DNA from: an uncultured Litoreibacter sp.
GTDB taxonomy: Bacteria > Pseudomonadota > Alphaproteobacteria > Rhodobacterales > Rhodobacteraceae
NCBI RefSeq assembly: GCF_947501785.1
Contig: NZ_CANMXB010000001.1
Coordinates: forward strand, 124,001 to 188,000
Length of the DNA stretch: 64,000 nucleotides
Direction of reading: 5' to 3'
The position numbers were made by a program, and so were the translations under genes. Under the pieces are notes generated by a model. The model had not been told where the DNA came from and searched no databases. It saw nothing but the letters and a program-made list of their open reading frames with translations. Below are positions 35,353 to 44,731 of the stretch, in pieces. Within the stretch, counting starts at the first letter, position 1, and each line of letters starts with the position of its first letter.

Positions 35353-35865
35353 CTACGACAGGTGATGTTCAAGATAGACGAGGTAGGGTTCCAGCTCGGG
35401 CCCGTTGGCGTTCTCCGGGTAACGCGGGATGTAGGTGAAACCGAATTTTTCATACATCGAAAGCATCGCCGCGTTGCCCTTGACCGTGTCGGCATAAAGG
35501 CTTCTGCAACCCATGGCGCGCGCTTCGGCAATCCTCATCTCGAACAGCTGTCGCCCCAAACCTTCTCCTTGTGCGCGGGGCCGGACATACATCCTTTTCA
35601 GTTCGGCCGCGTCGGCCCGAATTTTTCGGATGACGCCGCACCCAACCAGCGTTCCGTCCGGCTCGGTCGCCAACAGCATCCGGCCATCGGGTGGCAACAA
35701 GTCATCCAGATGTGCCATCGTATCACGCGCCATGTCTGACGCGTCGTGCCTTGGCCCACCTGCCGCCACGAGCTTGTCGATCATGACCCCGTAGTATTCG
35801 CGCATGAGCGCTTCAAATGCTGCGGGATCAGGGAGCTCCGAGACGAATTCCAGCTTTAGTGACAT
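35353..35865 (-). CDS. GNAT family N-acetyltransferase
   Basis: A 170-residue protein with the GNAT fold. The acetyl-CoA loop is RPRAQGEGLGRQLF (motif A), followed by GCRSLYADTV and the C-terminal GFTYIPRYPENANGPELEP. The last segment resembles GNATs annotated as acting on small molecules. Substrate unknown. First gene of a three-gene minus-strand group, and divergent from the nuo operon. Confidence 0.88.
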   Translation of the reverse strand: MSLKLEFVSELPDPAAFEALMREYYGVMIDKLVAAGGPRHDASDMARDTMAHLDDLLPPDGRMLLATEPDGTLVGCGVIRKIRADAAELKRMYVRPRAQGEGLGRQLFEMRIAEARAMGCRSLYADTVKGNAAMLSMYEKFGFTYIPRYPENANGPELEPYLVYLEHHLS

Positions 35866-36074
35866 TGCTACAGCACCGCCTTTGTTTGCATTGACAACCG
35901 ATCTTACGTCAGAGCGGTTGTGGTGTCATCGCACCGGTCCCGATTTCATTCTGGCAGCCGCGCCCGTCGGGTCGCGGTATGGAGGTGGCGCGATTGCGGT
36001 AGCTGAAGTTGGAGCGGCGTCCGCCAAGGCTTCAAATTCTAGGGATTGCGTTGATTTTTGCCCCCTCGGTCGCA

Positions 36075-36103
36075 TTGACCCTTCCGACCCGCACGCGTAA
36101 AGA
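36075..36103 (+). promoter_or_regulatory. candidate nuo operon promoter
   Basis: TTGACC (36075-36080) and TAAAGA (36098-36103) are separated by 17 nt, which would start transcription near 36110, about 50 nt before nuoA. It is the best sigma70-like pair in the 296-bp region between the GNAT gene and nuoA. The rest of that region (35866-36074) shows no other clear element. Confidence 0.45.
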
Positions 36104-36161
36104 TCACCGCAAGCCGAAAAGGCCCCGCCAGTCGAGGTGCGGGAATACCAAGGAGACACTC

Positions 36162-36527
36162 GTGGACGAGCTGCTACGCGAATACCTGCCCATCCTTATT
36201 TTGTTGGCGATTGCGATTGGTTTGGGGTTGATCCTCATCCTCGCCGCCGTGGTGCTGGCGGTACGGAATCCCGACCCCGAAAAAGTGTCCGCCTACGAAT
36301 GCGGGTTCAACGCTTTTGATGATGCGCGGATGAAGTTCGATGTGCGCTTCTACCTGGTGTCCATTCTCTTCATCATATTCGACCTCGAGGTTGCCTTCCT
36401 CTTCCCATGGGCCGTGGCCTTCAAGGATGTGGGGCTGCTGGGCTTCTGGTCGATGATGATCTTCTTGGCGGTGCTGACAATCGGCTTCGCCTACGAGTGG
36501 AAAAAAGGAGCTCTCGAATGGGAGTGA
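36162..36527 (+). CDS. nuoA: NADH-quinone oxidoreductase subunit A
   Basis: A 121-residue complex I membrane subunit with three helices. The conserved [20 protein letters not shown] loop follows the first helix and lies near the quinone chamber. GTG 36162 has AAGGAGA 7 nt upstream. First of fourteen nuo genes. It overlaps nuoB by 10 bp. Confidence 0.97.
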   Translation: MDELLREYLPILILLAIAIGLGLILILAAVVLAVRNPDPEKVSAYECGFNAFDDARMKFDVRFYLVSILFIIFDLEVAFLFPWAVAFKDVGLLGFWSMMIFLAVLTIGFAYEWKKGALEWE

Positions 36528-37051
36528 TGGCTGGCGCAAATACTGCGGGTTGGGACAAGGATGTCGCCACGCAGGAACTGAATGCGGAACTGCAGGACAA
36601 GGGCTTCCTTGTCACCTCGACCGAAGACATCATCAACTGGGCGCGCACAGGGTCCTTGCACTGGATGACCTTCGGGCTTGCCTGCTGCGCGGTTGAGATG
36701 ATGCACACCGCCATGCCGCGCTACGACATGGAACGGTTTGGGACAGCGCCGCGCGCTTCCCCCCGCCAGTCGGACCTGATGATCGTTGCGGGCACCCTGA
36801 CCAACAAAATGGCCCCTGCGCTGCGCAAGGTCTACGACCAGATGCCAGAGCCGCGCTACGTGATCTCCATGGGGTCGTGTGCCAATGGCGGCGGCTATTA
36901 CCACTACAGCTATTCGGTGGTGCGCGGCTGCGACCGCATCGTGCCGGTGGACCTCTACGTGCCGGGCTGCCCGCCCACGGCCGAGGCGCTGCTTTACGGC
37001 ATCCTGCAGCTGCAACGCAAAATCCGCCGGACCGGCACCATTACCCGCTAA
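36518..37051 (+). CDS. nuoB: NADH-quinone oxidoreductase subunit B
   Basis: A 177-residue subunit that carries the terminal [4Fe-4S] cluster N2, with cysteines in [18 protein letters not shown] and PGCPPTAE. It passes electrons to quinone together with NuoD. ATG 36518 has GGAG about 8 nt upstream inside the nuoA end; ATG 36527 is an alternative. Confidence 0.97.
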   Translation: MGVMAGANTAGWDKDVATQELNAELQDKGFLVTSTEDIINWARTGSLHWMTFGLACCAVEMMHTAMPRYDMERFGTAPRASPRQSDLMIVAGTLTNKMAPALRKVYDQMPEPRYVISMGSCANGGGYYHYSYSVVRGCDRIVPVDLYVPGCPPTAEALLYGILQLQRKIRRTGTITR

Positions 37052-37060
37052 GGACAAGAC

Positions 37061-37672
37061 ATGACCGAAGCCCTGCAAGAGCTGGCCACGTATATCGAAA
37101 CGAAACGCCCCGACTGCGTGCTGGAATGGTCCGTTGCCAATGACGAGCTGACCGTGAATGTGGCGCCTGCCTCGCTGGTGTCTTTCTCGGAGTTTCTGAA
37201 GACCGACGCGACCTGCCGGTTCTCGACCATGATCGATATGACCGCCGTGGACTACCCGACCCGCGACATGCGGTTCGACGTGGTCTACCACTTCCTGTCG
37301 ATGTACCAGAACCACCGCATCCGCATCAAAGTGGCGATCCGGGAAGAGGAAACCGTGGCCTCGCTGGTCGACATCTACCCCGCCGCCAACTGGTTTGAGC
37401 GGGAGATTTTCGACATGTTCGGCATCCTGTTTACAGGTCACCCCGACCTGCGCCGCATCCTGACGGATTACGGATTTCGCGGGCATCCGTTGCGCAAGGA
37501 CTTCCCGACCACAGGCTACGTGGAATTGCGCTACGACGAAGAGCAAAAGCGCGTGGTCTACGAGCCGGTGACGCTTGTGCAGGAATACCGCCAATTCGAC
37601 TTCATGTCCCCCTGGGAAGGCGCGCAATACGTGCTGCCGGGTGACGAGAAGACAGAGGAAGGCAAGGCCTGA
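37061..37672 (+). CDS. nuoC: NADH-quinone oxidoreductase subunit C
   Basis: A 203-residue peripheral-arm subunit. The signature is ERE(I)FDMFGI followed by [14 protein letters not shown] and [12 protein letters not shown]. It packs against NuoD and NuoB and is separate, not fused with NuoD as in E. coli. Its stop shares a base with the start of an inserted sulfotransferase gene. Confidence 0.97.
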   Translation: MTEALQELATYIETKRPDCVLEWSVANDELTVNVAPASLVSFSEFLKTDATCRFSTMIDMTAVDYPTRDMRFDVVYHFLSMYQNHRIRIKVAIREEETVASLVDIYPAANWFEREIFDMFGILFTGHPDLRRILTDYGFRGHPLRKDFPTTGYVELRYDEEQKRVVYEPVTLVQEYRQFDFMSPWEGAQYVLPGDEKTEEGKA

Positions 37673-38532
37673 TGCCGCAAGGCCCCTCAGATATGCCGAC
37701 CGTGATGTACGGGGTGGGCGCGACGAAGGCCGGCACCAGCTGGCTGTACCGCTATTTGGACACGCATCCCGATTGCGCCATGCCAATCCCGAAAGAGCTG
37801 CATTATTTTGACCGCGCGGAGGGGTTCTTCAAACGCGATCTGGCGGCGCTCTATCAGGCGCGGGCGGACAAGCTGAACCCGAACGCGCCGCGCGCAATTG
37901 CGTTTCGGCGCTACATTCTGATGCTGCGCGATCAGGCGGCAAATGACGTGACCTATAAGGATTACGTGCGGGACGTGGCCGGGCCTGCGCCGCTCTTTGG
38001 CGACATCACGCCGTCTTACGCGCTGGTGTCCACCGATATGCTGCGCCGCATGGCGCAGGTCGCCCCGGTGACCAAATTTGTCTACCTGATGCGCGACCCG
38101 GTGGCGCGGCTGTGGTCCAACATCCGCATGCAGGCGTCGATCAAGGCCGAACGCAAGGGCGGCGACGCAGAGCGCTTCGCCACGGAAATCGCGCAGGACT
38201 ATCTGGACGACCGCAGCCAATCGGTCGCCGCGCGATCAGACTATGTTGGCGCGTTGAAGCGACTGGGCGCGGCGGTGCCGGCCAGTGACGTGTTTGTCGA
38301 GTTCTATGAGCGCCTGTTTTCGAACGACACCATAACGCGGCTCTGCGCGTTTCTGGGCATTCGCGACGTGCCGGGCGATTTCGGCAAGATGGTGCATCAA
38401 GGGACGTCCATGACGCTTGCCCCCGATTTGGGCGCGGCGCTTCGGGCAAAGCTGGCCCCGCAATATGCGGGCGTGGCGGAACGATTTAACGACTTGCCCG
38501 ACGCGTGGCAGGCAAAGATGGGAGCGGCCTGA
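37672..38532 (+). CDS. sulfotransferase family protein inserted between nuoC and nuoD
   Basis: A 286-residue cytosolic-type sulfotransferase. The 5'-phosphosulfate loop is [14 protein letters not shown] (near residue 16), and the 3'-phosphate binding strand-helix is [14 protein letters not shown] (near 140). Both are needed to bind [15 protein letters not shown] follows the P-loop, as in heparan-type members. It would sulfate a hydroxyl or amino group of an unknown acceptor. TGATG overlaps at both ends couple it to nuoC and nuoD. Its GC content and codon use look like the neighbours, so transfer is not obvious. Confidence 0.9.
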   Translation: MPQGPSDMPTVMYGVGATKAGTSWLYRYLDTHPDCAMPIPKELHYFDRAEGFFKRDLAALYQARADKLNPNAPRAIAFRRYILMLRDQAANDVTYKDYVRDVAGPAPLFGDITPSYALVSTDMLRRMAQVAPVTKFVYLMRDPVARLWSNIRMQASIKAERKGGDAERFATEIAQDYLDDRSQSVAARSDYVGALKRLGAAVPASDVFVEFYERLFSNDTITRLCAFLGIRDVPGDFGKMVHQGTSMTLAPDLGAALRAKLAPQYAGVAERFNDLPDAWQAKMGAA

Positions 38533-39749
38533 TGGACGGCTCGAAATTCAACGACGCCCTGACGGGCGAGCAGAAGATCCGCAACTTCAACATCAACTTC
38601 GGGCCGCAGCACCCTGCCGCCCACGGCGTGTTGCGCTTGGTGCTGGAGCTGGACGGCGAGATTGTAGAACGCTGCGACCCCCACATTGGCCTGCTGCACC
38701 GTGGCACCGAAAAGCTGATGGAAAGCCGGACCTATCTGCAGAACCTGCCGTATTTTGACCGGCTGGATTACGTCTCGCCGATGAACCAGGAACATGCATG
38801 GTGCCTGGCGATCGAGAAGTTGACGGGGACCGAGGTGCCACGCCGCGCCTCGTTGATCCGGGTGCTGTATTCCGAGATTGGCCGCATCCTGAACCACCTG
38901 CTGAACGTCACCACGCAGGCCTTGGACGTGGGCGCGCTGACCCCGCCGCTTTGGGGCTTCGAGGAACGCGAAAAGCTGATGGTGTTCTATGAACGTGCCT
39001 GTGGCGCGCGCCTGCACGCGGCCTATTTCCGCCCCGGTGGCGTACATCAGGACCTGCCGGAGGACCTGATCGACGATATCGACGAATGGACCGGCGGCTT
39101 CCTGAACACGCTCAGCGACATTGACGGTCTGCTGACCGACAACCGCATCTTCAAGCAGCGCAACGCTGATATCGGCATCATCTCGGAACAGGACATTCTC
39201 GATTACGGCTTCACCGGCGTCATGGTGCGCGGGTCGGGGCTGGCTTGGGATCTGCGCCGGTCGCAGCCCTACGAGTGCTACAACGAATTCGACTTCGAAA
39301 TTCCCGTCGGCAAGAACGGCGACTGCTACGACCGCTACCTGTGCCGGATGGAGGAGATGCGCCAGTCGATCTCGATCATCCGTCAGGCGATTGAAAAGCT
39401 GCGCGCGCCCGAGGGCAAGGGCGATGTCATGGCACGCGGCAAGATGACCCCGCCGCCGCGCGCCGAGATGAAGACCTCGATGGAGGCGCTGATCCACCAC
39501 TTCAAACTCTATACCGAGGGCTTCCACGTGCCTGCGGGCGAGGTTTACGCTGCCGTTGAAGCCCCAAAGGGCGAATTCGGGGTCTACCTTGTCGCCGACG
39601 GCACCAACAAACCCTACCGCGCCAAGATGAAGGCCCCGGGCTTCCTGCATCTGCAGGCGATGGACTACATCTGCAAAGGCCACCAACTGGCGGACGTGGC
39701 CGCGATCATTGGCACCATGGACGTGGTGTTTGGGGAGATTGACCGATGA
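38532..39749 (+). CDS. nuoD: NADH-quinone oxidoreductase subunit D
   Basis: A 405-residue 49-kDa-type subunit. [14 protein letters not shown] forms part of the quinone pocket, with the conserved His and, later, the Tyr in [13 protein letters not shown]. It is related to [NiFe] hydrogenase large subunits but lacks the metal ligands. Start 38532 overlaps the sulfotransferase stop by one base. Confidence 0.97.
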   Translation: MDGSKFNDALTGEQKIRNFNINFGPQHPAAHGVLRLVLELDGEIVERCDPHIGLLHRGTEKLMESRTYLQNLPYFDRLDYVSPMNQEHAWCLAIEKLTGTEVPRRASLIRVLYSEIGRILNHLLNVTTQALDVGALTPPLWGFEEREKLMVFYERACGARLHAAYFRPGGVHQDLPEDLIDDIDEWTGGFLNTLSDIDGLLTDNRIFKQRNADIGIISEQDILDYGFTGVMVRGSGLAWDLRRSQPYECYNEFDFEIPVGKNGDCYDRYLCRMEEMRQSISIIRQAIEKLRAPEGKGDVMARGKMTPPPRAEMKTSMEALIHHFKLYTEGFHVPAGEVYAAVEAPKGEFGVYLVADGTNKPYRAKMKAPGFLHLQAMDYICKGHQLADVAAIIGTMDVVFGEIDR

Positions 39750-40021
39750 AATTTTTGACCTTTGTCGCAGCTGCAACACTCGTCGCCCCCGCTTTTGCCG
39801 ACGGCCACCAGCAGCCGGACCTGTCGGACCTGATCTCCGACACGCTGGGCTATGTGCAGGTGCGTGAGAATGTGGTGATCCTTGAGGGCGAAACCATGGG
39901 GTCGTTCATCTGCCGGTTCGACATTCGCAACGGTGCCTTCGAAAATTACAAAGAAACCGGGGAGCTGGGTGGCGAGCAAGCCGAATACGCCTGCATCCCC
40001 GTCGAGGAGCTTGAGAACTAA
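39746..40021 (+). CDS. small exported protein between nuoD and nuoE
   Basis: A 91-residue protein with signal peptide [18 protein letters not shown]. The mature domain of about 73 residues has two cysteines (SFICRFD and EYACIPV) that probably form a disulfide. ATGA overlap with nuoD, and nuoE follows with no gap, so expression is tied to complex I. No family recognised; a periplasmic role in assembly or stability is a guess from context. Confidence 0.75.
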   Translation: MKFLTFVAAATLVAPAFADGHQQPDLSDLISDTLGYVQVRENVVILEGETMGSFICRFDIRNGAFENYKETGELGGEQAEYACIPVEELEN

Positions 40022-41179
40022 ATGCTACGCCGCCTCCATAAAGAGCAGCCTGACAGCTTCGCCTTCACACCTGACAATCAGGCCTGGGCAGACGCTCAGA
40101 TCACCAAATACCCCGAGGGCCGTCAGGCCTCGGCGATCATTCCGCTGTTGTGGCGCGCGCAGGAACAAGAGGGCTGGCTGACCCGTCCCGCCATCGAAGG
40201 CATCGCGGAGATGTTGGGCATGGCCTATATCCGCGCGTTGGAAGTGGCGTCGTTCTACTTCATGTTCCAATTGCAGCCCGTGGGCAGCGTCGCGCATATC
40301 CAGATTTGCGGCACCACGTCCTGCATGATCTGCGGGGCCGAGGATCTGATCGAGGTCTGCAAACGCAAGATCGCGCCCAACCCGCATGAGCTGTCGCCAG
40401 ATGGCAAATTCAGCTGGGAAGAGGTTGAATGCCTGGGCGCCTGCGCCAATGCGCCGATGGCGCAGATTGGCAAGGATTACTACGAGGACCTAACCGCCAA
40501 ACGCGTGGGCGACCTGATCGACATGTTGGACAAGGGCGAGGTCCCAACCCCTGGGCCGCAGAACGGGCGCTACGCCGCCGAGCCGCTTAAGGGTCTGACA
40601 TCATTGACGGAATATGACAGCGGCAAGACGCAATATAACGCGTCTGTGCAGCTGGCGGCCGATATTGGTGATACGGTAAAGCGCATTGACGGCACCGAAG
40701 TACCGCTGCTGGCCCCTTGGGGGCAGGCCGCGCCAACGCTGGGCGGCACGCCCGCGCCGAAACCCAAGGCGGCAGCGAAACCCGCGCCGAAGACAGACGC
40801 CAAGCCGAAGGCCAAACCCGCTGCGAAACCAGCAGCCAAACCGACCCCCGCCAAGGCAGAGGCCAAACCGGCCAAGAAGCCCGTGGCCAAGGACGGCAAG
40901 CCGGAGATGCTGAAGAAGGCGCGCGCCGGGGGCGCGGATGATCTCAAGATGATCAAAGGCGTCGGCCCCGCATTGGAGAAATTGCTCAACAAGCTGGGCG
41001 TTTATCATTTTGACCAGGTCGCCGGGTGGCGCAAAGCCGAGGTGGCCTGGGTCGACGAAAATCTCGAAGGATTCAAAGGTCGCGTCAGCCGCGACAATTG
41101 GGTGGCTCAGGCCAAGACCCTCGCCAAAGGGGGCAGTACTGAGTTTTCAAGCCGCGTCAAAAAAGGCGGCGTCTACTAA
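40022..41179 (+). CDS. nuoE: NADH-quinone oxidoreductase subunit E with H3TH C-terminal extension
   Basis: A 385-residue protein. Residues 1-180 are the normal NuoE thioredoxin-like domain holding [2Fe-2S] cluster N1a, with cysteines in CGTTSCMIC and [11 protein letters not shown]. Residues about 240-289 are a Pro/Ala/Lys linker. Residues 290-385 are a helix-hairpin-helix (H3TH-type) domain with [19 protein letters not shown] and [10 protein letters not shown]. coli NuoE is about 166 residues, so more than half is extra. The tail is about 75 percent identical, by my count, to that of the next gene's product. Confidence 0.95.
   Translation: MLRRLHKEQPDSFAFTPDNQAWADAQITKYPEGRQASAIIPLLWRAQEQEGWLTRPAIEGIAEMLGMAYIRALEVASFYFMFQLQPVGSVAHIQICGTTSCMICGAEDLIEVCKRKIAPNPHELSPDGKFSWEEVECLGACANAPMAQIGKDYYEDLTAKRVGDLIDMLDKGEVPTPGPQNGRYAAEPLKGLTSLTEYDSGKTQYNASVQLAADIGDTVKRIDGTEVPLLAPWGQAAPTLGGTPAPKPKAAAKPAPKTDAKPKAKPAAKPAAKPTPAKAEAKPAKKPVAKDGKPEMLKKARAGGADDLKMIKGVGPALEKLLNKLGVYHFDQVAGWRKAEVAWVDENLEGFKGRVSRDNWVAQAKTLAKGGSTEFSSRVKKGGVY
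40741..40890 (+). repeat. Ala/Lys/Pro-coding low-complexity tract in nuoE
   Basis: Repeated AAACCCGC-type units encode [20 protein letters not shown]-like sequence. It links the NuoE core to its H3TH domain, and a similar tract occurs at 41581-41797. Such tracts can change length by slippage. Confidence 0.7.
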
Positions 41180-41210
41180 TGCTAGGGACTAGCGGACAGG
41201 GAGAGACAAA

Positions 41211-42086
41211 ATGACAACCAGTGGTTCAAAGTCGAGCTGTTATCTGTGGTGTGCGATTATCGGGGGGCTGATTGGCCTTCTCGCATTCCTTCTGCTGATG
41301 ATCGTCGGGGATTGGAGCTTCCTGCCCGCGGTGATGATCGGCGCCATAATTGCGGCAATCGGGATTTTCGCGTTTCCGCCGATGTTCTGTAGCGAAAGCA
41401 AGGCCGCGGTCAACACCGGCAATACGGGCGCGTCCGCGCAAGATGGTGGATCCTCTGATGCGACAATTTCCACGCCGCCCGCGGCGTCTGCGCTGAATGC
41501 GGGGTCGGCCACCACCACGTCAACCTCCTCCGCGGCGGCAGCAGCAACAGCTGCGCCTTTGGTGTCTGAGCCACCTAAGGAAGACGCGCCGGCCAAGAAG
41601 CCGGCGGCCAAGAAACCTGCTGCGAAGAAACCCGCGGCTAAGAAAACGGCCGCCAAACCAGCCACCAAGCCAGCCGCCAAAGCGGCAGCTAAACCCAAGG
41701 CGGCTGCCAAGCCTGCAGCCACCAAGCCTGCTGCCACCAAGGCCGCGGCCAAACCCGCAGCGGCGAAAGCGGCCAAGCCGAAGGCTGCGCCGGTTGCCAA
41801 GGACGGCAAGCCGCCGCTTTTGAAAAAGGCACGCGCCGGTGGCGCAGACGATTTGAAGCAGATCAAAGGTGTTGGCCCCGGTCTGGAGAAGACGCTGAAC
41901 GAGCTGGGCTTCTACCATTTCGACCAGATCGCCGCATGGCGCAAAAAGGAAATCGAATGGGTCGATGATCGCCTGAAGTTCAAAGGCCGCATCGTGCGCG
42001 ACGAGTGGACGAAACAAGCCAAAACTCTGGCCAAAGGGGGGACAACCGAGTTCTCCAAGAAGGTCAAAAAGGGCGGCGTGTATTGA
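41211..42086 (+). CDS. membrane protein with NuoE-like H3TH C-terminal domain
   Basis: A 291-residue protein. Two membrane helices lie at about 9-31 and 35-54 (GLIGLLAFLLLMIVGDW, then AVMIGAIIAAIGIFAF). A Ser/Ala/Thr linker and a long Ala/Lys/Pro tract run to about residue 196. Residues 197-291 are an H3TH domain nearly matching the NuoE tail ([28 protein letters not shown] end). It lies 31 bp after nuoE and is probably a duplicate of the tail fused to a membrane anchor. Function unknown; it might tether or compete with the NuoE tail. Confidence 0.85.
   Translation: MTTSGSKSSCYLWCAIIGGLIGLLAFLLLMIVGDWSFLPAVMIGAIIAAIGIFAFPPMFCSESKAAVNTGNTGASAQDGGSSDATISTPPAASALNAGSATTTSTSSAAAAATAAPLVSEPPKEDAPAKKPAAKKPAAKKPAAKKTAAKPATKPAAKAAAKPKAAAKPAATKPAATKAAAKPAAAKAAKPKAAPVAKDGKPPLLKKARAGGADDLKQIKGVGPGLEKTLNELGFYHFDQIAAWRKKEIEWVDDRLKFKGRIVRDEWTKQAKTLAKGGTTEFSKKVKKGGVY
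41581..41797 (+). repeat. Ala/Lys/Pro-coding low-complexity tract
   Basis: Repeated GCCAAGAAACCCGC-like units encode alternating KPAAK blocks between the membrane helices and the H3TH domain of the gene after nuoE. Prone to length change. Confidence 0.7.
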
Positions 42087-42109
42087 AACCGGTCGAGGCC
42101 GGATAAAAC

Positions 42110-42334
42110 ATGACGGGTTCCGACGATAACGGTGCTCGGTCCCGGCGGGGGAGGCAGTTGGCCTTCATCATCGCCGGGACCGCAGTGGCCTATGTCGGGG
42201 TCCAGCTGATCGGAGCCATGAACGGGTGGACCACCCGCACCATGGGCTTCTTCGATCTGGCCGCATTGGCCGTATTTGGATGGGCGCTGGTCAGCGCTTT
42301 TATGATCTGGCGCTCTGGCCAGAACGACAGTTAA
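42110..42334 (+). CDS. small membrane protein, DUF5337-like
   Basis: A 74-residue protein with a basic N-terminus and two membrane helices (about residues 16-36 and 46-66). It resembles the DUF5337 proteins found in rhodobacteral nuo operons, an assignment from memory of context rather than a search. It lies 23 bp after the H3TH membrane protein and 12 bp before nuoF. Its role is unknown, but the size fits an accessory membrane subunit. Confidence 0.72.
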   Translation: MTGSDDNGARSRRGRQLAFIIAGTAVAYVGVQLIGAMNGWTTRTMGFFDLAALAVFGWALVSAFMIWRSGQNDS

Positions 42335-42346
42335 GGGACGCAAGCG

Positions 42347-43645
42347 ATGCTCGCAGATAAAGACCGGATCTTTACCAACCTCTACGGGATGCATGACCGC
42401 ACCCTGAAGGGCGCGAAGGCGCGCGGCCATTGGGACGGCACGGCGAAGATCATCAAACGCGGGCGCGACAAGATCATCGAAGAGATGAAGGCCTCTGGCC
42501 TGCGCGGACGCGGCGGGGCGGGTTTTCCCACGGGGCTGAAATGGTCCTTCATGCCCAAGGAAAGCGACGGCCGCCCGTCCTATCTGGTGGTCAATGCCGA
42601 CGAATCCGAGCCGGGCACCTGCAAAGACCGCGAGATCATGCGCCACGACCCGCATACGCTGATCGAGGGCTGCCTGATCGCGTCCTTCGCGATGAATGCG
42701 AACGCCTGCTACATCTATATCCGCGGCGAATACATCCGCGAGAAAGAGGCGCTGCAAGCTGCCATTGACGAATGCTACGAGGCCGGCCTCGTCGGGCCCA
42801 ACGCCGCGAAATCCGGCTGGGATTTCGACATCTACCTGCACCACGGGGCAGGGGCCTACATCTGCGGCGAAGAAACCGCATTGCTGGAAAGCCTTGAGGG
42901 CAAAAAGGGCATGCCGCGCATGAAGCCGCCATTCCCTGCCGGAGCGGGCCTCTATGGCTGCCCGACCACGGTGAACAACGTGGAATCCATCGCCGTGGTA
43001 CCAACAATCCTGCGCCGTGGCGGCGACTGGTTCGCAGGCTTTGGCCGCCCGAACAACACAGGCACCAAGCTGTTCGCGGTCTCCGGCCATGTAAACAACC
43101 CATGTGTGGTTGAGGAAGCCATGTCCATCAGCTTTGAAGAGCTGATTGAGAAGCATTGCGGCGGTATTCGTGGCGGCTGGGACAACCTGAAAGCGGTAAT
43201 CCCCGGCGGGTCCTCCGTTCCATGTGTGCGCGGCGAGAACATGAAAGACGCGATCATGGATTTCGACTACCTGCGCAACGACCTGCAGTCGGGTCTGGGC
43301 ACGGCGGCGGTGATCGTGATGGACAATGACACCGACATCATCAAAGCCATCTGGCGCTTGGCCAAGTTCTACAAACACGAAAGCTGCGGCCAATGCACAC
43401 CGTGCCGTGAAGGCACCGGCTGGATGATGCGGGTGATGGAACGGCTGGTGAAAGGCGAGGCGGAGGTCGAGGAGATCGACATGCTGCTCGACGTCACCAA
43501 GCAGGTCGAAGGCCACACCATCTGCGCGCTGGGCGACGCGGCGGCTTGGCCCATTCAGGGCCTGATCCGCAACTTCCGCGACGAGATTGAAGACCGCATC
43601 AAGCATAAACGCTCGGGTGCGGCGACGGCGGTTGCGGCGGAATGA
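42347..43645 (+). CDS. nuoF: NADH-quinone oxidoreductase subunit F
   Basis: A 432-residue NADH-binding subunit. FMN and NADH sites are [14 protein letters not shown] and [19 protein letters not shown]. The [4Fe-4S] cluster N3 ligands are [10 protein letters not shown] with a fourth Cys in TICALGD. It accepts the hydride from NADH and works with NuoE and NuoG. Its stop overlaps the following lipoprotein gene by 4 bp. Confidence 0.97.
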   Translation: MLADKDRIFTNLYGMHDRTLKGAKARGHWDGTAKIIKRGRDKIIEEMKASGLRGRGGAGFPTGLKWSFMPKESDGRPSYLVVNADESEPGTCKDREIMRHDPHTLIEGCLIASFAMNANACYIYIRGEYIREKEALQAAIDECYEAGLVGPNAAKSGWDFDIYLHHGAGAYICGEETALLESLEGKKGMPRMKPPFPAGAGLYGCPTTVNNVESIAVVPTILRRGGDWFAGFGRPNNTGTKLFAVSGHVNNPCVVEEAMSISFEELIEKHCGGIRGGWDNLKAVIPGGSSVPCVRGENMKDAIMDFDYLRNDLQSGLGTAAVIVMDNDTDIIKAIWRLAKFYKHESCGQCTPCREGTGWMMRVMERLVKGEAEVEEIDMLLDVTKQVEGHTICALGDAAAWPIQGLIRNFRDEIEDRIKHKRSGAATAVAAE

Positions 43646-44034
43646 TGACGCGTCTCGCCATCTTCGTATCTGTTGCCTTGTCGCTAGCAGCTTGCGAAAC
43701 CGAAGCACAGATCGGTAGGAATGCTGTGGTCGTCGAACGCTATGACGCGTTGAACGATGGCGAAAAGCTATTTGTTTTGGGAGCAGTCGGAGATTTGGCA
43801 ATCGGGTGTCGCTCGCTCGATTTCTCCACACTTTTCGGACGAAAAGATGGTCCGCAACGCCCAAATGAGAAGGTCGCCGCAACTGCGCAGGCCCAACGAG
43901 ATTTCGCAGCTGCGGAACGGCGGTTCTTGGCGAAGCACAGGTTTACAGAAGGCCAGAAACTGGACCCTTGCGTCGTGGGAAGAAAAGAAATGCGTGATCA
44001 GACATTGATCGGCCAACTACTGGTAGCGAAGTGA
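43642..44034 (+). CDS. DUF5333-like lipoprotein between nuoF and nuoG
   Basis: A 130-residue protein with lipobox LSLAAC (Cys near residue 18). Its C-terminal pattern RFLAKH...[16 protein letters not shown] matches that of the exported protein at 44728 (RFMDKH...C..GKAEMADETDIGNLL), so the two are paralogues. ATGA overlap with nuoF. It is markedly less GC-rich than the nuo genes around it. Function unknown; a periplasmic accessory role for complex I is inferred from position. Confidence 0.75.
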   Translation: MMTRLAIFVSVALSLAACETEAQIGRNAVVVERYDALNDGEKLFVLGAVGDLAIGCRSLDFSTLFGRKDGPQRPNEKVAATAQAQRDFAAAERRFLAKHRFTEGQKLDPCVVGRKEMRDQTLIGQLLVAK

Positions 44035-44390
44035 GGTACAGTTTGAATAGACATTTAGTTCTCGGTCTTGGTTTGTTCGTTGCGGCATGCGAGCCGGGGG
44101 CGTTTGACGCCAAACCCGAGGTGCCGAAGGGCCCGCCCATCGAGATCACCAAAGCGGTGCGCGCCGGTGATACGGCAAAGATCACCATGCGCTACAAAGA
44201 CGGCGGCGTGATCCCGCGCGAGGATGAAAGCCGGGCGGTGCTCAAAGCCATGGAAATCTCCTGCCAGGAAGGCGAGTCCGGCATCCCAGACACCCGGACC
44301 CGGGCCGAAGGTCAATTGACGGTCAACATCTTCTGCGTGGGTGTTCTGACCAGCGACGAGGTCATTGACGGCTCAGGGCTGAAATCGTGA
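44031..44390 (+). CDS. small lipoprotein of unknown function
   Basis: A 119-residue protein with lipobox LFVAAC (Cys near residue 20). The mature part has two cysteines (ISCQEG, IFCVGV) that may pair. The start is uncertain. GTG 44031 overlaps the upstream stop (GTGA), but TTG 44043 has GAGG 6 nt upstream and would give a shorter signal peptide. No family recognised. The next gene starts in its stop codon. Confidence 0.7.
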   Translation: MRYSLNRHLVLGLGLFVAACEPGAFDAKPEVPKGPPIEITKAVRAGDTAKITMRYKDGGVIPREDESRAVLKAMEISCQEGESGIPDTRTRAEGQLTVNIFCVGVLTSDEVIDGSGLKS

Positions 44391-44731
44391 TGCTGCGGGG
44401 CCTGCTGATCATATCGCTGGCACTTGCCGTGGCCTCCTGCGGGCGGCTTGGGATTGGCAACGCCTCGAAACGGGCGGAAACCGAGAACACGCTGCCCTTC
44501 AAGGCCAAGCTGAAGAAGGGCGAGGAGCGCGACTTTGCGGTGACCGTGGCCAACAAGGGCGCGGGCGTGGCTGAGGTGCGCGAAAGCGTCCGGTTTGAAG
44601 CCACCAAATACTGCCTGCTGACCTTTGGCGGCTCGGATGTGGAGTGGACCATTAACCCGGCCTCCAAAGACTGGGCATTCAGCCAGGACGGCGACAGCCT
44701 CACCTTCAATGGAAGGTGCTCCGCCCTGTGA
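44390..44731 (+). CDS. small lipoprotein of unknown function
   Basis: A 113-residue protein with lipobox AVASC (Cys near residue 17). The mature part has two further cysteines (KYCLLTF, GRCSAL). ATG 44390 overlaps the preceding stop by one base; GTG 44387 is in frame just upstream. Its end overlaps the DUF5333-like gene by 4 bp. The beta-rich look and paired cysteines resemble the previous lipoprotein, but clear homology between them is not visible by eye. Confidence 0.7.
   Translation: MLRGLLIISLALAVASCGRLGIGNASKRAETENTLPFKAKLKKGEERDFAVTVANKGAGVAEVRESVRFEATKYCLLTFGGSDVEWTINPASKDWAFSQDGDSLTFNGRCSAL

Noticed and set aside
37672-38532. mobile element or recent insertion carrying the sulfotransferase
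   Set aside because: No flanking repeats, transposase or composition shift, and exact stop-start overlaps on both sides.
40741-41797. CRISPR or satellite repeats
   Set aside because: The repeats are in frame and encode Ala/Lys/Pro linkers; they lack unique spacers.
41912-43882. 656-codon open frame on the minus strand opposite nuoF
   Set aside because: Lies antisense to a certain nuo gene, composition is that of a GC-rich shadow frame, and no family motif is present.
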